NCBI RefSeq assembly: GCF_964204645.1
Contig: NC_134031.1
Span: forward strand, 10,702,501 to 10,766,500
Length of the DNA stretch: 64,000 nt
Direction of reading: 5' to 3'
Origin: Tubulanus polymorphus
Taxonomy: Eukaryota > Nemertea > Palaeonemertea > Tubulaniformes > Tubulanidae
Of this stretch, positions 43,501-58,500 are shown piece by piece. Both the position numbers and the translations under genes were made by a program. Position 1 is the first letter of the stretch. Every line of letters starts with the position of its first letter. The notes beneath the pieces were generated by a model. It was not told the DNA's origin. It was given only the letters and a program-made list of their open reading frames with translations, and did no database searches.

Positions 43501-46500
43501 AAGATGCGTCGGATATCACATATATAGAATCTCGTCCAAAATAAGACAATTTGATCAATCTTATACTGGGTATAACAAACCATTTGTTATTACGAACATA
43601 TTTTCTGGTCCAGTGAAGTTTGCTGTAACGAGGTATCACTGTATTGCTATCATGACAATGTAGACTCATGACTGATTAGTATATTACAAGATACCATCCA
43701 AATGTCTACAAACATATACAAGACGTCTCAATAATAAGAGGGACTACACGATGAATGAAAAGTGAACAGCCCCAGGTGGGCTCATCTGTTTCACCAGAAA
43801 CAGTGCTCCAGTATGACTGACCAGATATTTAAGGGTTAAAATCTGAGGCTAGAAAATGAACTTGTAAATAAAGCAAGTAGTAATTTAGTTTTTTTTCAAC
43901 AAAGAATAGTACAGTAATGATATACCTGTTAATCCATTACTTGCATCTTTCTCAATATCTTTGATAACCTGAGCAACAGCAACTAAACTCTCTTCATTCA
44001 GTGAATCGGAAAGGTATTGCTTTACTTCACTACATGATGATCCAATCAAGTGACTTGTATAGAAGTTTAATATTCCACTAGCTAAACTTATATACTAGAA
44101 ACAAGCAAATGAAAACAATGAATTACAAAATCAAAATTCAATTATCTATTACCAACCAAAAATGACCATCTTTATAAAAAAAAGATAATTTTAATCCATA
44201 TTCGTTTTCGATCATTGAATATATAACCAAGAATAGAACTAAGTTACGAAATATAATCATGGGCGTTGCCTTAAAACACCCCTTTCAGACTTCGAATTTA
44301 AAAAATAAAGAGTAATTTAAGATCATTCAAGAAAATCAGAGATGGTTCTTGGCTTTCGACATAATGACAGATACAGTGCAAAATATGACATATAGTTCCC
44401 TTATATAAATTCTGACCCCCGTTAAAAATCCTAGTTACAGCCCTACTTCATCTACTCATTAGAAACAAACCCCATCCGATTCTTTTTTCTGCAGCAAAAG
44501 CACAGGCTTGTCAGAGTCATCTTCAATAGCTATTTTTTCATCTGAGTCTTGTAATGGAGTAGGAGGCACTGAGGAAGGTGTTGGGCTTGATGGTGTCTCA
44601 GTACTCAGGGTCTCCTCAAACCAATGACCTACGTTAAACACAAACACAAATACAAATATACAATTCCTGCAAAGATTTTCTGAACTTTTAGTAACTAACT
44701 AGATGAGTTGGTACGCCTCTTGTAAGCTATGTCTATAATAGACCGATTTCTAACTCAACAATTGGATATTGCTATCTACACCAAATCAAAACATGCGGGT
44801 ATTGTACAACCTAGGGAGACATTATTTGGTTAATAGGAATGAACCTCAATATGTCAAGCCTGTGTTACATTTACAAGGCAGACCTGCTTACCCAAAAATT
44901 TCAACCTCAGTAGTATTGCATATTTATTTCAGTGAAAATAAGCTCACATCAGTAGTTTTAATGAATATTTGTCCGTCAAAAGTTTCCAATTAAGCATCAA
45001 TAGTTTCATATCATAAAACCAGTAGTTTCCTTTAGGGTATCAGTAGTATCAGAAAACAGAATTAATCAAAAAATAAAATTGAATATTCTTTACTTTTTAA
45101 ATTTTTCATCGCTCCTCCGGTCAATGAGAACCAAAATCTGAGGATTGGAAGGATAAAAACCTCGAGTGTTCTTAATTATCAGACAGTATGTTCAAAATGT
45201 GGCATTTAATTTAGCAATACCGATCTTTTCCCCCGAGTGAATCTACTTAGTATCAAGGAAAAGGTATCAGGCAGGTGCTGCCACTGTGATGAAAGGTTGA
45301 GTAGTGGATTTTCCCCAAGGATGAAAATATCTATTAATCAAGTCAGGAAAAATAATCGTTTAAAAAGAAAATATAAAAAACAATTTCATTTTCATTTTTA
45401 TTTCGCCTTCCGACATTAAACATACCCTCAAAACAAAAAAGCCTAGCCACACGAAATACAGTAAAAACCACAGTTAAGTCAATGAGTCTTTAACCCCAGG
45501 TTTTACCAGCTGAAGAAATATTTATCTCGACGTTTATTATTCATACTTGTCTACTTCTTAGTATTTTTCAGGACACGATAACATATATTCGTTGAAAGTT
45601 TATTCATTTTAAAAACTTTTTATTCAAACACGGTATGAAAACGCGCGTGCCTATGTGAGCATTGGTATGCTGTCACGAGTGACTGTGTGTATAGAGTGTG
45701 TAGAGATTATATTGATCATACACAGCAGCAATGCAGTGAAAGAATAGATGGACGTGTATGCCACTGCCATATATTCAATACTCTGACCCGATTTACGAGC
45801 AGCAGAAGTAAACGAACCCGTACTCCCGTTTTTGAAAGTTCATAACCGTATTCACAGATGTGATGATATACTTTAGCTGTATTTTCATACAGGAAGATAA
45901 AACAAATCCGTATTTTGAAAGGAAAGGATAAAAAACTGTAGTTTTTACGGAGCATCTGTACTTCCTCATTTAGCTATTAAAATCCGTAGCAAATATGGAA
46001 ATTCCATGGGGGTAAGCAGGTCTGACAAGGTGATCTGAAATCATCCCTTTTTCAAGTATTCAGGACCCCCTGGTGGCCACATGGAATATCATGTGACCTT
46101 GAAACTATGTGCTGAGGCATATCACTTTACCAACCACATATGTGCATACCCTACAAACTTTTCAATTACCATAAAGCTCTATCTCTTAAACCTGACGATG
46201 ATCTCTGGGGCGAGATCGAAACGTCGTGTATTTCATATTTTAGATTTTCTTAATGAATAAATTATTGATTTTAAAATTCTTTTAATTTGTACAGTGTTTT
46301 TTTTAAATCTTATTATCCGTTCACCACGTTTGAGTGTGGTTATTGTACTATTTCTATCTCTTACAGTTTTCACTCTATGGAGCTCCAAAGTTACTACTGA
46401 TTTTCCTACTTTTTAATTAACAATGATGGGCACTGAGTTTTTCTCAAATCACACACGGTTACTGAAAGAGTTAACGTGCAATTAATTGGAATTGGTAGTT

Positions 46501-49500
46501 CTAGGTTAAGACACCTGCGATGTTATCTCCAATTACAATTGACAGGCTGCAAAACCATATCCTCCACTGATTATGTCCAGGATTAATCAATATTTGAGAG
46601 CGTAGTTTTGCTCATCGACAGACACTAATGCACATGCCCAACAAATCCAGTTCATCCCTCATTCTTATATTCTGACCAAACAACAGTTTTGGAAATCACC
46701 ACCATATCACCTTCTCAACTGCCATGCATTTCAGGGGTACTGTACCTAAAATAGGTTCCGAGTCGTTGTAATCACTGCTACCATCTGAACTACTGAAATC
46801 ATCCTCATAAAAAGTATTTGAATCAGATGAACTGACACTTTCAGATTGTTCTTTAGTCTGGTTAATAGTCTGTTGGTGCTTAATTGTCATGCCCTGAAAA
46901 GTTCAGATACAGAGTGCACATTTTTGAATAGCGACTAGATGTCCAGGGACACCATGCCAACTTGGGAAATGCCTTGAAATGCTCAATAATCTGACAAATT
47001 CAATATTCAATGCCTCCTTGTGAACATATACTAAAATCAATGAAAAATTGTATAGGATTTAATTCTTAACGAATGGACGGAAGGATGGAAAGTCAATGCA
47101 ATAGCCCAAAGTTTCAAAGTGGGCTGAAAATTTTGACACAAATAATTTTAATAATCAGGAATTCCAGAACTGTGGTACTCCAGGTGTTTGTAAAAACACA
47201 AGCATGTTCGTTTGGAAACATAATAGGTACTGGGTTTTCCCCGAGCGAGCAGTGTGGGCGAGTGGTTAGAGCATTTGACTCTGGGAAGCCAGGTTGTCAG
47301 TTTGAACCCCGTACATTACCGTAGTGTCCTCGGGCAAGACACATATCCTCATTGCCTCTCTCCACCCAGTTGTAAATGGGTGCCTGACCTGATAGATGAT
47401 TCCTGAGAACCTAGTAGTTGCTCGGATGTTACTCGCCCCAGGGAGAGATGACTGATACATGGGATAGAGTTTTAGGCTGGGGATAATAATACCAAATTTG
47501 GAGCGCATCTGAGCTGACTCTGGTTAGGATACCTGTGCCTCATATAAATGACAATTATTTTCCTATTGACTCCCATAGTTATTGATAGGTATAAATATGT
47601 ATACATAACATCCTGGGCTAAGAAATTAATTAAATATTACTTTTACATCAATTTCATGAATTTGAACCGATTCATATTTTTGGCGTAAAAAGACAACTGG
47701 ACACTATCTTGAATCTGGTCAACCCATGTGATCCAAAAGTTCATGGTTTGAAATCGATAGTTCATCCATATTCTATATTAAATTAAGTTACCTTGTTGTA
47801 TGAAGATCTCATCAAACTGAGTAGCAGGCTAGTTAGATTGATAGATGTGAAAATTTTCTTGGCTCTTTGCCATGCAGTGAATTCACCCTTTATTGTGAGT
47901 TCTGCTTCTGTTTTCAAAGGTGAAATCTGTATAATGAACAAAGTAGAGAAAATGTATTGACCAAAATCCTCTGTCATATTCATTACAAATTTAGAAATAT
48001 CTGAGTGGTACCTTTCCAGAATTTTCTTCAATCTGAACGTCCTCCATCAATAGCGTGAGCGTTGTAAGAGCATGTACTGACAGCGCACAAGATAATACTC
48101 CAAAACTACATCCTACTGATCTACAAATCAAAGGAGATCAATAAGTCAAATCATCAAGAAGAGGCCCATGGGCATTGTGAAGTCTAACCATCAGAAAACC
48201 CTAGGAATGAGACCTCATTTGACTGTAGATTACTATCTATATGCCCATAATTTTTTCAATAACACATCTTAACATTTTACTGAAAGACTGACTTTTTCAT
48301 GTGTTTTGATGAGTCATCATAACCTTTTATAAGCAAGGTTCAGTTGTAACAAAATAGGATGATATCTTACTAGATCATGGCTCTATATAAAACCATAAAT
48401 TCAATCATTTATTTGCATGCAAACAGTTTCTCTTAACATTATAATGCATTTTATAGAGGAAACTTTGAGATAGAGGACAATTACATTGTTCTCCCACCAA
48501 TCTAAATGCATAGCTAGCATGTAGCACGTAGCACTTAGCGATAGGGACAATTTCCTTATTCCGCACAACTCTACCTTATACAGTATATCACACACCATTT
48601 CATAGCACCATGTGGTACATTTCTTGGTATTTTGATTGGGTTTTTCATCTGAGTGTATGATTAAGTTCTAGTGGATATACTATTGTTTGATGACTGATTT
48701 AGATAAATCTTAGATTAATCAGAAGAAAAGAGACACCAACATCTATGAGTTGTTTGTATTGATTGGGTTAGGCAATAAGTTGTGGTCAAAAGTAAAATCA
48801 ACGTTGATAACAGGTCACTGTCAAAGACACTAAACAAAGATATTTGTTTCAACTTGCAGTCGTAAGATAGAAATTGAAAATGAAATATTTGCAAAGCAGC
48901 AATAACTGGTTTTCTGCCTATCAGCATCATTAGTATGCAAACCTTTTGAAATAATGCATAGAAATTAAATATTGTTTATTGTCAGGTTTCAATCCTGGTA
49001 TGATTGATACATTCAAACCCAAAACAGTAGTTTCCAATTTGTTAGAATGGAAACCAAATCAGAATTTAAATCCAATTCAATCCCAGTGATGACAGGCACT
49101 GTCAGACATAATAGCTCAGTGAACTCCCGGTTATCAACAGAGACCGAAGTACGTGCTATCAAAATTAACCCTCCCCTTAGAAAAGTATGCACTCTTTGAG
49201 CTCAACAATTGGCCTACATATATTACACTGATATTAGCTGCGTTCACACTAGGATTTCAGTACTAAGCATTCATACAATGAAATTATTCAAGGCCTATTC
49301 GCTTATTAAGCGCGGTGCCGAAAACCCGATCTCAGTACGGAACTGAACTGGCAACGAGATACCGTATTTTCCAGCAATTAAGCCATCAGTTTTTTAGCCT
49401 AGAATACATGATTTTCTCAATGCTTCGCCCAATAAGGCGAGGCCCTTTCATCAAGAGATTTTAATTAACAGATTTAGCAATTAGTCTTAATTGACAATGT

Positions 49501-52500
49501 ATGAGGCTGACAATACGTGTCTGCCGATGTGCGAGTGCTGTGTATACTATCATCGACGAGTCACTGCTATATATAGACTCACTCAGGTGATTACTAACAC
49601 ACAGAGCCATATATTGTAACCTACATTCGCACATACAGCTGACTGCTAACACACGTATACACAAAAAGCGCTGCGGTATTAAATTGCCACTGTGAGGTGA
49701 TGAAAGAAACAAAGTGACACAATAGTTCTAAATAGATTATTGGTAGTAAATAAGGACCTCAATAAATATGGAACACACTTCTTTATTTTGATGATCCTCA
49801 GGAGCATTAGAGTGACATAGTTCGGGAAATAATTATTTAGGTCAGATCGTATCCGTCCAATAAGCCGATCATGATACTTTGGGGTAACAATCTGAGGCTA
49901 GAAAATTTTCTATTTGTAGGCGCTCAGATGCGTTTCCCCAGCATTTGGGGTCATAATCAATTAGTTTAAGTTCAGTAATTTTCATAGCCTTTGGATAGAA
50001 ATTGATCGTCGGCAGTTTGCTTGAAGCACTTTTCTGATGGAGATTGGTAGTCCCACGTGCATGAAATAGTGAGATGTTCTTCCATTCATATAACTAGATT
50101 TGCCAATAAAGCTCATCGGGGATTTATGTATCTCCATTTGGTATCCTTATGTTTGAAAAATATTTTGGTAATCATAATAAAAGCCTTTCCACGGGCATTG
50201 AAACTTTCCATGATGGGTTTCTGTGTAATTGTTTCTGTTTCATTCACCGAACTCGCTGTCAACAAGGTATATTTCTAAAAGGAAATATACTGCGACAGGT
50301 GGTTTTGCAAAGTCATTAAAAATCAAGATCCTATTGTATCTAAGGATACAATTATTCCGATTTTGGAAAAGAGAAGTCATAAAGAATGAATAAATTAATG
50401 AAGATTACAAAATCGGAAGTAACAAACGAACAGTTTAAAAGCGGAAGAACCCGTCGCGATAAAATGAAGATTTAAATATTACAAAATCATTATGAAAAAC
50501 GAAATGAAAAGAAACAAATGCTACCGTTGATAGTATTCACGTACAAATTGTAGAATGAGAATAGAAAATTTAATTGAATACAAGTTCCGAGAAGAGCAAA
50601 GAGATTTAGACAATCAATTCGGCGGCTTGAAATAAAGAAACTGCTTAAAAAATGAATAAACTCGAATGCAAGATCTTTGCTTTCGAATAATTTGTTAATT
50701 ACAAGGGTAGACCTAAGGTTCATATAAATCTATATTTTTGAATTTTGAAATCAGGGGATCTAAAAATAGTATTCATCATTACGGGACGTCGATGCAGAAA
50801 TCAATTTTTCAGGGAAGAGCCGATCAGCCTTCCAGAAAGGGAATGCACATCATCCGTGAGTGTCGCAAAAAATTATCTCATTGCTAATTAAAGTTGAAAA
50901 ATAACATGTACGTTGTTTTCTGAATACTAAAAGATTCTTGATTTTATTTGTGTTCTGTCTACTTAATTGCGGAAATCCGATGTATTTGCAGTACTGGGAA
51001 CAATAAAGTATTGAATAAAGTAACAATTATATTTGATGAGTATCAATAAAGTATATTTGAACTTGAATTTGAGCCCACTAGGTGGTGGTATTGGAAGACA
51101 CCAGGTGGTTCGATCAACTTAATATGCTCCAGCGCCGTGGCGCTGTCGCAAAAAGGCGATTCTCGATATAAATAGTAATGGGTTTTGTGCGATGAAAGTA
51201 GTGTTTGAATAAAACAAATTTTTAATGAAATAAACATTATTTATCATAATTAATCAATAGATCAGGTGCCGCCTAAATAATTGTTTGTTTCGTGAAATTT
51301 GTACAAAACTTTGCGACTTCGTCATGTCTTGTGACCCTGAAAATACTAGAAGAATCATCGGTAAGCTTATAAAACGGCGAGGTCAACATAGTAACAACAA
51401 CTTCGGGGATTGAAAAAAAAACTCGAAAGAATTATTTCTTATACTGATGAGTTATACTGATGGGGAGTAGCGACCGTCATTGACACCGGTTATTTATCCA
51501 TTCACTATCAAATGTGACGAGCCCAATAAATGATTGCGCATAGATTCGGCCTCTCAGCATTTATCCATTCACTATCAAATGTGACGAGCCCAATAAATGA
51601 TTGCGCATAGATTCGGCCTCTCAGCATTTAGCACAGCAGTTCCGAGAAGTGTTAAGACCGATCAGCGCGCGCGCTATCTAAAACCGGTGCTAGTACGATC
51701 AATATCTACAGGTATATACGTGTTCAGTATTACACAGCGAGTACCAGTATGTTGATCGAGCGTCGTCGTAGCAACGCGCTATACAGCGGCTTGAACTAGC
51801 GAGTAACGTTAATTATCTTTTAACCAAATTAGAGCACTTATAACCATCGGAATCAAATATAAACCAAGCTGCACCATCTACATCAAGTAGAGAATACCTG
51901 TGTGAAATTACAGAATTGTCGGTCCACACAAACAGCTTAAATCGTGTCATAAAGAAACATCCACAGACGGACAGACAGACAGACAGACATGACGACGATG
52001 CCATAGATGGGTTCGTCTGACGACGAAACCCATCAAAAAGAGCCCCAAGGGGCACTATGGCCAGCTTGTTATTTTTTCATAAAATGGCAAATGATGATGC
52101 ATTCTGTGGGTTAAATTTGACAAAATACACTCCCAGCTCAGAGTCAATACCTAATAATTTACACAATACAATCGTAGAATACATAAGTAGCACAGACAGC
52201 AACTTGGTCTGGCAGGAACAAATACCTCAGATAAATCTTTTCCCTTGGTCTTATTGATTTTAATGCGGAATAGAATTGAATTTTCTGAAATTTGCTTAAT
52301 AAATTAATGAAGATTACAAAATCGGAAGTAACAAACGAACAGTTTAAAAGCGGAAGCACCCGTCGCGATAAAATGAAGATTTAAATATTACAAAATCATT
52401 ATGAAAAACGAAATGAAAAGAAACAAATGCTACCGTTGATAGTAAATAATACCGTTGATAGCTTAATAAAACCAAATTGAATTGGATTTGATGTTTTTAT

Positions 52501-55500
52501 TTGTTCAATAAGGTAAAATTGAATTGGATTTGATATTTTTTTGCGGAATAAATTTGATTGAATTTGTTTTTTGAGCACATGGTTAATTAGCATATCAAGG
52601 TCATCTATCCGATTTAAGAAAAAGCTATTTTTCCTGGACTTTGCACAATGGTCAATGATATCTTCTGTAGTTTCAGATATTCACGAAAAAGCTCATAAAA
52701 ATTCTAACGAGGCCCTCTTTCAAAATTCAGCTACGTAGAGTTTGGAGAATGGATAATGCTTTAATGAATGATTTGTATGAATATATGCTCAGTTGCACAG
52801 TAAAAGAGCCTTTGCTCTGGAAACCATGTCATTTAAATTCGCTCCATTTTTATAGTAATAGGCTCAGCCTATGGTTGGCCTAAAAATTGAGGCAACTGGT
52901 TTCGTTAATTCAGCAGCCGAGTGCAGCTGTGTTTAACTCGCCGTGACCTTTGTGGGCATTGATTTTTTTTAAATTTTTAACATACCAGGAAATCCCAGGA
53001 TATTTATAGGCCTAACCGAGCGGCGCCCACGGCTCCGTACATGAGCCGTTTCTACAATTATTGACGTATGTAATAAGTTTTTATGGCATGAAGCGTTTGT
53101 CTGACTCATTGTTTATGTGTAGGAGAGAATAATCGCTGGTGATATAACCGAAGATCGTCACTGACAGAACCATGTTGGCTACAGGGGCGGCAATCTTTTC
53201 ATAGGGGCAGACAATTTGTACAGGGGTGGACATGAAAATCAAAGGGGTGGGCCGCCCCTTAGAAACCCCTAATGGAGAACACTGGAACCCATCCAAAATG
53301 TGAACATCTCTGTGTTAAGACTACTTTAGCAAGAACAATATACATGTATACTTTGAATCAAGCTATTGTTTTAATTCACCATTAATTAATTATTACTCCC
53401 CACAATCAATTAGACATCTGTCAATCAACTTGACACTTGTGATAAGTTAGTTTTATAAGTAGCTGTGTGCCCAAACATGTCTGTCAACTTTTATAGTTAT
53501 AGTATAAATAGAATATATATCTGTAAGCTAGCAGTTGAGTTTAAAACGAGTACTGGAGCCTGACAAATCTTGCAGACGAATTCCCAAGCTACTTGATAGA
53601 GAATCTGAAGGGTAAAATCATCTATGTTTAGCGCTGAAAACTACTAGCTTTTCTCATCATTGAGTTACGCAGGATTCTCGTAGCTGGAGCTTTACCAGAA
53701 AATGAGCAAGGACATTTGTGTTATTTAACTACAGCAACTACCAGTATAAAACTCTCATCAAAGATACCAAGTGAAAACTTTTTTTGGGATTTATCGGAAT
53801 AAAATTTATTTTTGACCAAAAAAGAAAAAAAGGACCGACCGACCCACTGCCGATGTTTGCGCTACATATGTCTGTTGTTAAAGTGTGTATCGCGTCAAAA
53901 CGTGCCTCGACGCGTGGCCTAGTTTGGTTTTTTTCCAAACAACTGGGAGTGTTCCAATAAGTTGCCAATCAATCTAGTGACTATATTTGAACGGATTATG
54001 TTATAGCACGCATATATTCAATGTTAAGTTTCATTTTGAACACAGAGATGACGCTCCAAAGTTAGAATCTTCAAATTGTTCTTAAAAACTAGGCTATTAG
54101 ACAAATTTTCTGTGCACAACGCCAATTTGTGTTATTGTTTTCTATATAAAAAAATATGTTGTGTCGATAAAAAACATACATTCAATTTGGGATGGCCTCA
54201 GGGTATAATCGTTACATATTTCAAATAATATCACAAACTTGTCAAAACTTTCTAAGAAAGGCAGATTTCAGTAATACCATTCATGTGATCAAACAAAACA
54301 GCCTAATAGTACGCATTTAGTTATTTTCGGATTTCTTGGAGGAAATGAAAATATACACAATACATACTTGTGAATATCACAAATATAATTCAGAGGAAAC
54401 CAATAGGATTCTCTATGAAAAGGCAGAAAATCCTAATCAAAAGCCCAAAAATTTGTCTAGCATCCTCTACAGAACAATGGAGAAAACCTATCTCAGTTTT
54501 CGCGGTACTTATTGAATAAGTATAATTTATTCATAAAGTTTTATCAATGTAGGGCTACTTTTGATATCTGTTATTTCTGTATACGCCTGTGATTGCTAAG
54601 TATAATTGCATTGCTATTTATGAAGTCTCTAATGATGATCAGTTCTTAAAATGGATACTGATAAAAGTGCATGTTCCTGGACATATTTCTTAGATCCCCA
54701 ACATATTAGATCTATAGCAAAGCTGCCTCATATAGACATTGAAACAAACATTTCTTACCCCTTAGCAGAAGTTGGCCGAGTGCTGTCTTTATGAGCAATA
54801 GGACGACAATCTTTCGACATGAGTTTAGTTGATCCATCCATGTTAACTTCTGCTTTAGCATCTGTGACCTTGATTGATTCTTTACTAACCGACTTAACTG
54901 TGGTGGTTTTGACTAATGAGTCTTTACTCTTAGTCAGAAGATCAGGTTGTTTTCCCGCAGTATTATTGCCCTCTCTCGTTGATTTAGTACCACTTGTCTT
55001 ATCTTGGATACCAACTGGTGAAAGATTGAGAATATGCTGTATGCCCGAGAGCAAACACCAAGTTCCCAGCATATGGAAGTTCTGCAAATTCTATAAAAAA
55101 GAATACAACCCATGATATTCTGTAGCCACAACTGTTGCTCTATCTGCATGTAATTAATGAGTAAACTTGTATTTGATTGAACCTCTGGCTGTAGAGTATA
55201 TGATTGAGTTTAGGGGGAATAAATGGATGAAAAGTATATACCTTGAAACATCTTTCTCCTAAAAACGTAGTTCCTTTCAAAAATTATGAAAAATAGGAAT
55301 GTCCTCATCAGTTGAGTGGTTTTTGAGTAAAAGGCTCAAATAAATTGAAGATTCATCAGGAGTGGAATAGATTTGTGTAGACTTAATTTGCTATATGTTG
55401 ATAATGGAAAATGAACCAGAAAAACAAGGAAATGGAATAATTGGATTCAATGTTTTAATTGTTCAATAAAGTAAAATTGAATTGGATTTGACATTTGCAG

Positions 55501-58500
55501 AATAAAATTTGATTGAATTTGCAGTTTGAGCACATGGCTAATTAGCATATCAAGGTCATCCATCTGATTTGAGAAAAGCAATCTTTCCCGGACTTTGCAT
55601 AATTGTCAAATATTCCTCCCAAAAACCAAATCAACATTTCAGAGAAATCGATCTTGAAATACAATTTTATATCTTGAAATAAAACCCGGACGTAAGACAG
55701 TAGATACTGCGGGTTCACGTGAACACCTGCTGATCTCTGCGGCTAAGCCAATCATTGAGGAGTCCTTGCTTTCTGATTAGCTTTCTAAAACAAATATCTT
55801 TGCGTTCAGATTTTCACAAAAAAGCTCATGTAAATCTTAACGAGGCCCTTTTGCAAAATTCAGCTTCATAGGATTTTAATAAGCTCAGCCTACGGCTTGC
55901 CTAAAAATCAATACAAGAGCTCAATGGACCTTGAGACTTTGTCGAGAAAATTGGAAGTTCCAGGCAAAATGATTTTGAAGATTGTGTTGTGTATTGTGCT
56001 AATAAGAAATTCAATTCTCACACTATGAAAAATCCATCAAGAATTGGAGCCTCTGTCGCGCTAACGAAATCAAGGTAATGGCGGATGGGGGATGACAGAA
56101 GGCATACGGTGGACACAGCCTCCCCTACCAAGGAAACTTAACTTTACAATCTCCGATTCTTTTCTATAGTAAATTAACACGTTTAGTATGATTGTCCATA
56201 ATGAATTCCCACTATCAAAATTTGACTCGTCTAAAATATTCATGCATCATCTGAGCTATCTATTGTGTGGTGGCGCTGACACCACATGCAATAGACTTCT
56301 CTATGGGGTGCATGTTAATATGTTGAGGTAATTATAAAATTGTTGTTATCAAAAGGTCAATACAATATTCGGTTAGTACGATGATTTTTCAATTTCCCGC
56401 GGACATTTCACTAACGAGATTCGACTGTTCTTATCTTGAAATATACATTTAAAGGGTAACTGACACTTTTTTTCTTATTTCAAAATATGATGTATTCTAT
56501 TGTTCTATACACTTATCTTCAACCGTTCCTTTAGTTTACACGCAATTTGTGATTTTGTAACATGATTTTTTACCTCATTTTGTTTTTTACATCGCTTACT
56601 GTTCAGCTTCGTATGTATGTTAATATGTAAAAGTAATCATAAAATTGTTGTTTTCAAAAAGTCAATACAATATTCGGTTAGTATAATGATTTTCAATTTC
56701 CCGCGGACATTTCACTTACGAGGTTCTACTATTCTTATCTTGAAATATACATTTAAAGGGTAACTGACACTTTTTTTTAATTTCAAAATATGATGTATTC
56801 TATTGCTCTATACACTCTTCTTCAACCGTTCTGTTAAAAAATGTTTAGTTTACGCGCAATTCGTGATTTTGTAACATGATTTTTTACCTCATTTCGTTGT
56901 TTACATCGCTTACTGTTCAACATCGGCTAAATCACAGGTGCGCGCTGCAACCTCATTAAAGGGACAGCTGAGAAATAGCATCTATAGAAATGCGTTGAAT
57001 TTTGAGGAAACTGCGTGTATTTTCTGTTATATCTCAATGCCAGATTGTTTTACAGCTTTGAAACTGGCCATGGAGGTAGAAGGATCTATTGTCTATTGCA
57101 TAAACCTATTTCAAAGAATCAATGAGTAATTTGAATAGGCTAAATCGATCAAATTGAAGATGCAGATTTCAATCCGCTGCTATGAAGCTATTAAAGTACA
57201 CTTCACTAAGCTCACAGCATTGTTACTGCTGTTCCATAGTTCACCTATAGTTCAGCATCACAAGCACACTATACAGTGTCTTATAAGCACTCGTCAGATT
57301 TTGATCTCATTAAAGAATAAATATAAATTTATATTCGTTTACTATTTTTTCATAGTCATTTAAGACTTAGTAGTTTGAAAACTAACACTTCAAAACTCAA
57401 CAAGAAAATTAATTTTAATAAATTATTTGACGCCTGCGAAAAAAATGTAGAATTTTTGGGATAAGCTAATGTGGAATTGCAAATTTGAAATCGAAGTTTT
57501 AAGAAATTTGGGGAATTATAAGAATTGGCTATTTGGTAGGTGATACAGGTCTTCGACTGTATAATACTGGTTTAAGTTTTTTATTGAAAATTGTCAATAA
57601 TTGATAACTTGCGACCGACTTCATTCACTTTTGCCTGTAAGCTGGTCTGCAACTTCATTGCCTCCATGGTTGAGGAAAGAGCTCTTCTGATGTCTGCTTC
57701 ATCATGACTTTGGAGCATATCGTGTGGCCTAGCCAGCCGGCCAGGTCGGGCCGGTTTGGCTGTCACTTGATATCCTCTTGAGTCTGGGTTGAAGTAGACA
57801 GTCATTTAAAATAACTTGTTTATGTTATTCTGTATGATTTACGCATGTGTTTTGTATGTTGTATTTTCTTATCTTAAAATTTGTAACTTTATTGAATTCG
57901 AGAATTTTATCCCGGAATTTTATATGTAATAAGGATCAATATAGAATTGAATTGAATTGTCACCTACACATGCCATCAGAGGACATAGAGCCGTATATGA
58001 CAGCTATGCTATCACAAATGGCGTATCTCAAGAAACCTGTATACTCCTAATATTGAAGATATTTTCTAAAACATTTGAATATTGAAATAATATGTTTACA
58101 CATTTCTATATTGACCGCTTGTAGCCGCTGATGAAATTCACGCCGGCCCTACACAGATCGTAGATAGCTTAGTCATTCCACCAGCATCCCCATGTCAGGG
58201 TCTTACTTTTATATCAGACTTCAAAATCATGTATACATCCACCATTTTGACCGAATAATCCGATTTACTTATCACTTCTATTTATGCCTGCCGCTTCTGA
58301 TATAATCGTACATCCTTAACTATTACAAAAGGTCTTCTAATGATATTCAATGCAATATAACATTTTGACGTTCAAAAAGAGCTCATTATATAATCATAGG
58401 AAGCCATTCTACATCTCGGTCAATAATATTTTGCCAAATAGCTTATATGTGTACACATAGACCAGTGACGTTTTGCACATCGATTTACGGATGTCGTTTG

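Larger units (their letters stand above)
48121..54758. other. Large UBR4 intron (exons 2-3), repeat-rich
   Basis: No exon is recognised. Repeats are listed separately (49497, 50384, 51494, 51688, 52640). The stretch at about 53050-54380 shows no repeat or gene I can name. Confidence 0.55.

Noticed and set aside
40815-43925. A missing UBR4 exon between exons 7 and 8
   Set aside because: With the acceptor at 40814 the phases match without it, and no exon-like stretch with splice sites was found in the interval.
47225-47320. A functional tRNA gene
   Set aside because: A and B boxes are present, but the cloverleaf is incomplete and the sequence continues into a SINE body.
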